Assembly (NCBI RefSeq): GCF_000826545.1
Contig: NZ_CDME01000014.1
Location: 644,336-708,335, forward strand
Source of the DNA: Kibdelosporangium sp. MJ126-NF4
GTDB taxonomy: Bacteria > Actinomycetota > Actinomycetes > Mycobacteriales > Pseudonocardiaceae
Reading direction: 5' to 3'
Length of the DNA stretch: 64,000 bases
Below, in pieces: positions 60,841 through 64,000 of this stretch. Positions within the stretch are counted from its first letter, which is position 1. The number at the start of each line of letters is the position of its first letter. The notes beneath the pieces were generated by a model. The model saw only the letters and a program-made list of their open reading frames with translations. It made no database searches and was not told where the DNA came from. Made by a program: the position numbers and the translations under genes.

Positions 60841-63065
60841 TCTCGCGCGTCCTCAACGACATCGTGCTCGGCGCGCGGCTGACCGTGGCGGGCGGCCGCG
60901 ATTCCCTGGTACGACTGGCATTGACCGCGATCGGTGTCGGCCTCGGGGTGACAGTCCTGCTGTCCGCGACATCCGTGCCACACATGATCGACGCCCGCAA
61001 CGAACGCTCCGCCGCCCGCGTCGCCGAGTCCGACCAGGTCGTGCCCGGCGTCGATCCGGTGCACCTGATCCAGCGCGTCGACGAGTACCGCGGCCAGGGA
61101 CTGCAGGGATATCTCGTCGATCCGACCGGGCCGCGCCAGCCGCTCGTGCCCGGGGTGGACCGGCTGCCCGGTCCCGGCGAGGCCATCCTGTCCCCCGGGC
61201 TGGTGCGGCTGCTCGACTCGCCGGACGGCGAGCTGCTGCGGCCCCGGTTCTCCCAGCGCGTGATCGGCACCATCGGCGCCGAAGGGCTGACCGGGCCGAA
61301 CGAGCTGTACTTCTACATCGGATCGGACACGGTGTCCGTGCTGCCGGGCGCGCGGCTGGTCAGCGAGTTCGGCACGACATGGGAACGCCGTGATCTGACC
61401 ACAGTGGAATGGCTGCTGATCGTGCTCGGCGCGACGTCGTTCCTGATCCCGGTCGTCGTGTTCGTGGCCACCAGCACCCGGCTGGCCGCGTCGGTGCGCG
61501 ACCGGCGGCTGGCGGCGCTGCGGCTGATCGGCGCGGGCGGCGCGCAGGTCCGGCGGATCGCCGCCGGGGAGGCGTTCATCGGCGCCATCGGCGGGCTGTT
61601 CGCGGGCATCGGCCTGTTCCTGCTGGTACGCGCCCTGGTCCCGCGGATCACCGTCGCGGCTTTCCGCGGTGGCATCTTCGCCACCGACATCCTGCCGGAC
61701 TGGCGGCTGGCGGTCGTGATCGCGATCGGCCTGCCTGTCATGGCGGTCGCGGTGGCGATCCTGTCGTTGCGTCGCACGATCATCGAGCCGCTCGGGGTGG
61801 TCCGGCAGACGTCCGGCACGCGCCGCAGGCTGTGGTGGCGGCTGCTCCCGCCGGTGGCCGGTGTCGGGCTGGTGCTGGCCTCGACCGGAGGCAGGCAGTT
61901 GCCGTTGGTCGCGGGGATCACCCTGCTGCTGACGTCGGTCCCGGTGCTGTTGCCGTGGATCGTCGAACGGGTGACCCGCCGGGTCGACGGCGGTTGGTCG
62001 CCCGCGTTCCAGCTGGCGATCCGCCGGTTGCAGATGGACAGTGGCACAGCGGCCCGTGTCGTGGCCGGTGTCGCGGTCGTCCTGGCGGGTTCGATCGCGC
62101 TGCAGACCGTGTACGACCGCACCGACGAGGACGTCACGCCCCAGCGTCCCGGTCAGGTCTCCGCGTCGTTCGTGTCCACGTCGCTCACCCAGCTCGACGC
62201 GTTCGACAACGCGATCCGGAGCATCAAGAGCCTCACCGACGTGCCGATCAGGACGGGCGGCCAGGTCATCGACAACACCGGACGGAATCTGTCCATGGCG
62301 GTCGTCGCGTGCGCCTCGATCCCGGCGACGCCGTGCGCGGACGGCGACGCGTTCTACCGGTCCCGGATGCAGCCGCCGCCCGACCAACTCGTTCCCGCCA
62401 AGGGACAGCAGGTGCGGTTCGACGACGTCCGAGGCGCACCACAGTGGACGATCCCCCGCCTCGGCGCGCTGCGCGCAGACGACGGCGACATCAACGATCT
62501 CGTCGTCACCCCCGGCGCACTGGCGAATGCCCAGGGCCTCCGGCTGGTCTCGACGGTGACGGCACTGCCGCCACCGGGTGATCCCGCGTTCACCGAGAAG
62601 GTCCGCAACGCCGTCGGCGCGCTCGGCTGGAACGGGACTGTCTACTCGCTCGGCACCGGCAAGGACCCGACCTACCTGTTGATCAGCCGGGTCCTGCAGA
62701 TCGGCGCGGTCATCACCCTGCTGATCGCCGTGGCGAGCCTGATCGTGGTGGCGCTCGAGCAGATGCGCGAACGCCGCCGGTCGCTGGCCGTGCTGACCGC
62801 GAACGGCGTGCCGCGCTCGGTGCTGGCCAAGGCCCTGCTGTGGCAGACGAGCATCCCGGTCGCCGTCGCGGTGGCCGTTGCGACTCTCGCCGGTCTGACG
62901 CTGGCCGCGCTGCTGCTGGTGGCCACCAACCAGCCCGTGACGTTCGACTGGGCGAACGTGGCCATCTCCGGCGGCGCCGCCCTCGGCTCGGTCCTGCTGG
63001 TCACCGCCCTCACGTTGCCCACGCTCTGGCAGGCGACCAGCACGACCGCGCTACGCGAGGTCTAG
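60837..63065 (+). CDS. FtsX/MacB-like ABC transporter permease
   Basis: A 742-residue permease with an N-terminal membrane segment, an extracytoplasmic domain, three segments (WLLIVLGATSFLIPVVVFVA, FIGAIGGLFAGIGLFLLV, RLAVVIAIGLPVMAVAVAIL) then a second set near the C-terminus (ISRVLQIGAVITLLIAVASLI, IPVAVAVAVATLAGLTLAALL). This is the duplicated FtsX-domain layout. With the coupled ATPase it would export or detach a lipid, peptide or antibiotic at the membrane. Confidence 0.9.
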   Translation: MISRVLNDIVLGARLTVAGGRDSLVRLALTAIGVGLGVTVLLSATSVPHMIDARNERSAARVAESDQVVPGVDPVHLIQRVDEYRGQGLQGYLVDPTGPRQPLVPGVDRLPGPGEAILSPGLVRLLDSPDGELLRPRFSQRVIGTIGAEGLTGPNELYFYIGSDTVSVLPGARLVSEFGTTWERRDLTTVEWLLIVLGATSFLIPVVVFVATSTRLAASVRDRRLAALRLIGAGGAQVRRIAAGEAFIGAIGGLFAGIGLFLLVRALVPRITVAAFRGGIFATDILPDWRLAVVIAIGLPVMAVAVAILSLRRTIIEPLGVVRQTSGTRRRLWWRLLPPVAGVGLVLASTGGRQLPLVAGITLLLTSVPVLLPWIVERVTRRVDGGWSPAFQLAIRRLQMDSGTAARVVAGVAVVLAGSIALQTVYDRTDEDVTPQRPGQVSASFVSTSLTQLDAFDNAIRSIKSLTDVPIRTGGQVIDNTGRNLSMAVVACASIPATPCADGDAFYRSRMQPPPDQLVPAKGQQVRFDDVRGAPQWTIPRLGALRADDGDINDLVVTPGALANAQGLRLVSTVTALPPPGDPAFTEKVRNAVGALGWNGTVYSLGTGKDPTYLLISRVLQIGAVITLLIAVASLIVVALEQMRERRRSLAVLTANGVPRSVLAKALLWQTSIPVAVAVAVATLAGLTLAALLLVATNQPVTFDWANVAISGGAALGSVLLVTALTLPTLWQATSTTALREV

Positions 63066-63069
63066 AGGT

Positions 63070-63366
63070 CTACAGCGCGACGAGGAGTTCGTGGTCGATC
63101 TCGACGAACTCCTCGACGATGTCGGCGAACTGCCCCGCGATCAGCTTCTGGTACGCGGCCGAGCCGGTGTGCGCGTCGTACGCGGCCTGGTCGGCGAAGT
63201 GCTCGACGAACAGCAGGTAGTCGGGCTTGGCCGGGTCGCGGTACACCCGGAACGACACGGTGCCGTCCTCGGTGCCCGGGCCGAGCGGGGCGAACTCGCG
63301 CACGATCTGCTCGGCCCTGTGCTGCGTGCCGTCCTTGAGTTTGATGGGGAACACCTTGCTGAGCAC
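63070..63366 (-). CDS. Antibiotic-biosynthesis-monooxygenase (ABM) fold protein
   Basis: The 98-residue protein is a single dimeric alpha+beta (ABM/DUF1330-like) domain: FPIKLKDGTQHRAEQIVREF, then VSFRVYRDPAKPDYLLFVEH, and a helix YDAHTGSAAYQKLIAG. It fits quinol or small-molecule monooxygenases, but no cofactor motif exists in this family. AAGGAG precedes GTG 63366 by six bases. It is convergent with the permease with almost no gap. Confidence 0.8.
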   Translation of the reverse strand: MLSKVFPIKLKDGTQHRAEQIVREFAPLGPGTEDGTVSFRVYRDPAKPDYLLFVEHFADQAAYDAHTGSAAYQKLIAGQFADIVEEFVEIDHELLVAL

Positions 63367-63509
63367 GGAATCTCCTTGGTCGGTCCTGATCCGGTGTGGA
63401 CAGCGACCATGGTTTGGCACGACCGGGCGCCGAGTCCGGTCAGATCCGGACAGCACCCAGGTCCGGATATGGCCGGTGCGGCGGCCGGACGTGGCGTATA
63501 CCTGAGGCC

Positions 63510-64000
63510 GTGACCACGTATTCGGCCGTCACCACCACGGGCATCTACTGCCGTCCGGGGTGCGGCGCGAGACCGCTGGCCAAGAACAACGTGACGTACG
63601 AGCTGCCAGCCGCGGCCGAGGCGGCGGGGTTCCGCGCGTGCCTGCGGTGCCGCCCGTACCGGGTGGCCGGTCCGATCAGCGCCGACGCGCCGGAGCTGGT
63701 GTGCCACGCGGTCCAGCTGATCATCGGCGGCGAGCTCGACCACGGCACGGAGGACACGCTCGCCGACCGGGTCGGCGTGTCGTCACGGCATCTGCGCAGG
63801 TTGTTCCTGAAGCACCTCGGTGCGAGCCCGGATCAGCTGGCCCGGTCACGGCGGGCACACTTCGCGCGCAGGCTGCTGGACGACACGGATCTCACGGTCC
63901 TGGACATCGCGTTCGCGTCCGGGTTCGGCAGCCTGCGGCAGTTCAACCGGACCATGCGGGAGGTGTTCCGCGCGTCGCCGTCGCAGCTGCGGGACAGGCG
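63510..64000 (+). CDS. Ada-type metal-binding/AraC-like DNA repair regulator, cut by window end
   Basis: The frame from GTG 63510 starts close to the Ada zinc motif (TTTGIYCRPGCGARP, then RACLRCRPYR, four Cys). An AraC-type helix-turn-helix follows (LADRVGVSSRHLRRLFLKHL, VLDIAFASGFGSLRQF). This is the N-terminal part of AdaA or the Ada-AlkA fusion that repairs alkylated DNA and activates its genes. Part of the usual 25-residue N-terminal leader is absent. The C-terminal part lies outside the window. Confidence 0.85.
   Translation, partial: MTTYSAVTTTGIYCRPGCGARPLAKNNVTYELPAAAEAAGFRACLRCRPYRVAGPISADAPELVCHAVQLIIGGELDHGTEDTLADRVGVSSRHLRRLFLKHLGASPDQLARSRRAHFARRLLDDTDLTVLDIAFASGFGSLRQFNRTMREVFRASPSQLRDR

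Noticed and set aside
1..64000. CRISPR array, rRNA genes, transposase genes
   Set aside because: No regularly spaced direct repeats, no rRNA-like sequence and no transposase-like protein were seen on either strand.

Overview
The window is uniformly high-GC with dense GTG starts, four-base ATGA/GTGA gene overlaps, EspG/YbaB-linked type VII secretion genes, SARP and LuxR-ATPase regulators and an IdeR/DmdR-type iron box. That points to a filamentous actinomycete, most likely of the Pseudonocardiales. The species cannot be fixed from the sequence alone.

Layout. 1-4.4 kb: a catabolic operon (hydantoinase/oxoprolinase-type subunit cut by the window edge, an amidohydrolase, and a PucR-family regulator frameshifted before its DNA-binding domain). 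4.5-6.9 kb: membrane protein, histidine kinase and NarL-type response regulator. 7-10.6 kb: an unknown protein, a lipoprotein sensor domain, a secreted coiled-coil protein with a deaminase-like C-terminus, and a small downstream gene that may be its immunity partner. 10.6-12 kb: VOC protein and the middle of a dead glycosyltransferase. 12-20 kb: an eleven-gene, tightly overlapped minus-strand type VII (ESX) substrate island with EspG and two YbaB-like proteins, but no secretion core genes. It includes a caspase-like (lonely-Cys type) protein with three 27-residue repeats.

20-32.5 kb: DUF4344 metallopeptidase lipoprotein, then a minus-strand set (lipoprotein, DUF4234 membrane protein, SARP regulator, DUF4436 membrane protein) flanked by two consecutive LuxR-family ATPase regulators and a divergent NB-ARC/TPR regulator. 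A conserved promoter-like block occurs upstream of both the ESX island and the lipoprotein gene. 32.5-36.4 kb: a four-gene minus operon encoding a 50-residue membrane peptide, a BesD-like Fe(II)/2-oxoglutarate amino-acid hydroxylase, a SAM methyltransferase and a full-length carnitine-type O-acyltransferase. This is the best candidate for an undescribed pathway, because hydroxylation, methylation and O-acylation are the steps expected for an acylcarnitine-like metabolite.

36.5-50 kb: a polymorphic-toxin locus. A LamG-repeat secreted protein is followed by a 2284-residue RHS/WapA-like protein with a Hint autoprocessing domain and a deaminase toxin tip, an overlapping candidate immunity gene, and then a lower-GC tail of toxin-tip remnants and small genes. 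50-54.4 kb: a five-bladed tachylectin-like secreted protein and an iron-siderophore ABC importer (binding protein, two permeases) with two iron boxes and no ATPase gene nearby. 54.4-64 kb: a subtilisin-type secreted protease, a truncated NTF2-like gene, an MFS exporter plus TetR regulator with two palindromic operators, a MacB-like ABC exporter pair, an antibiotic-monooxygenase-fold protein, and the start of an Ada-type DNA repair regulator cut by the window end.
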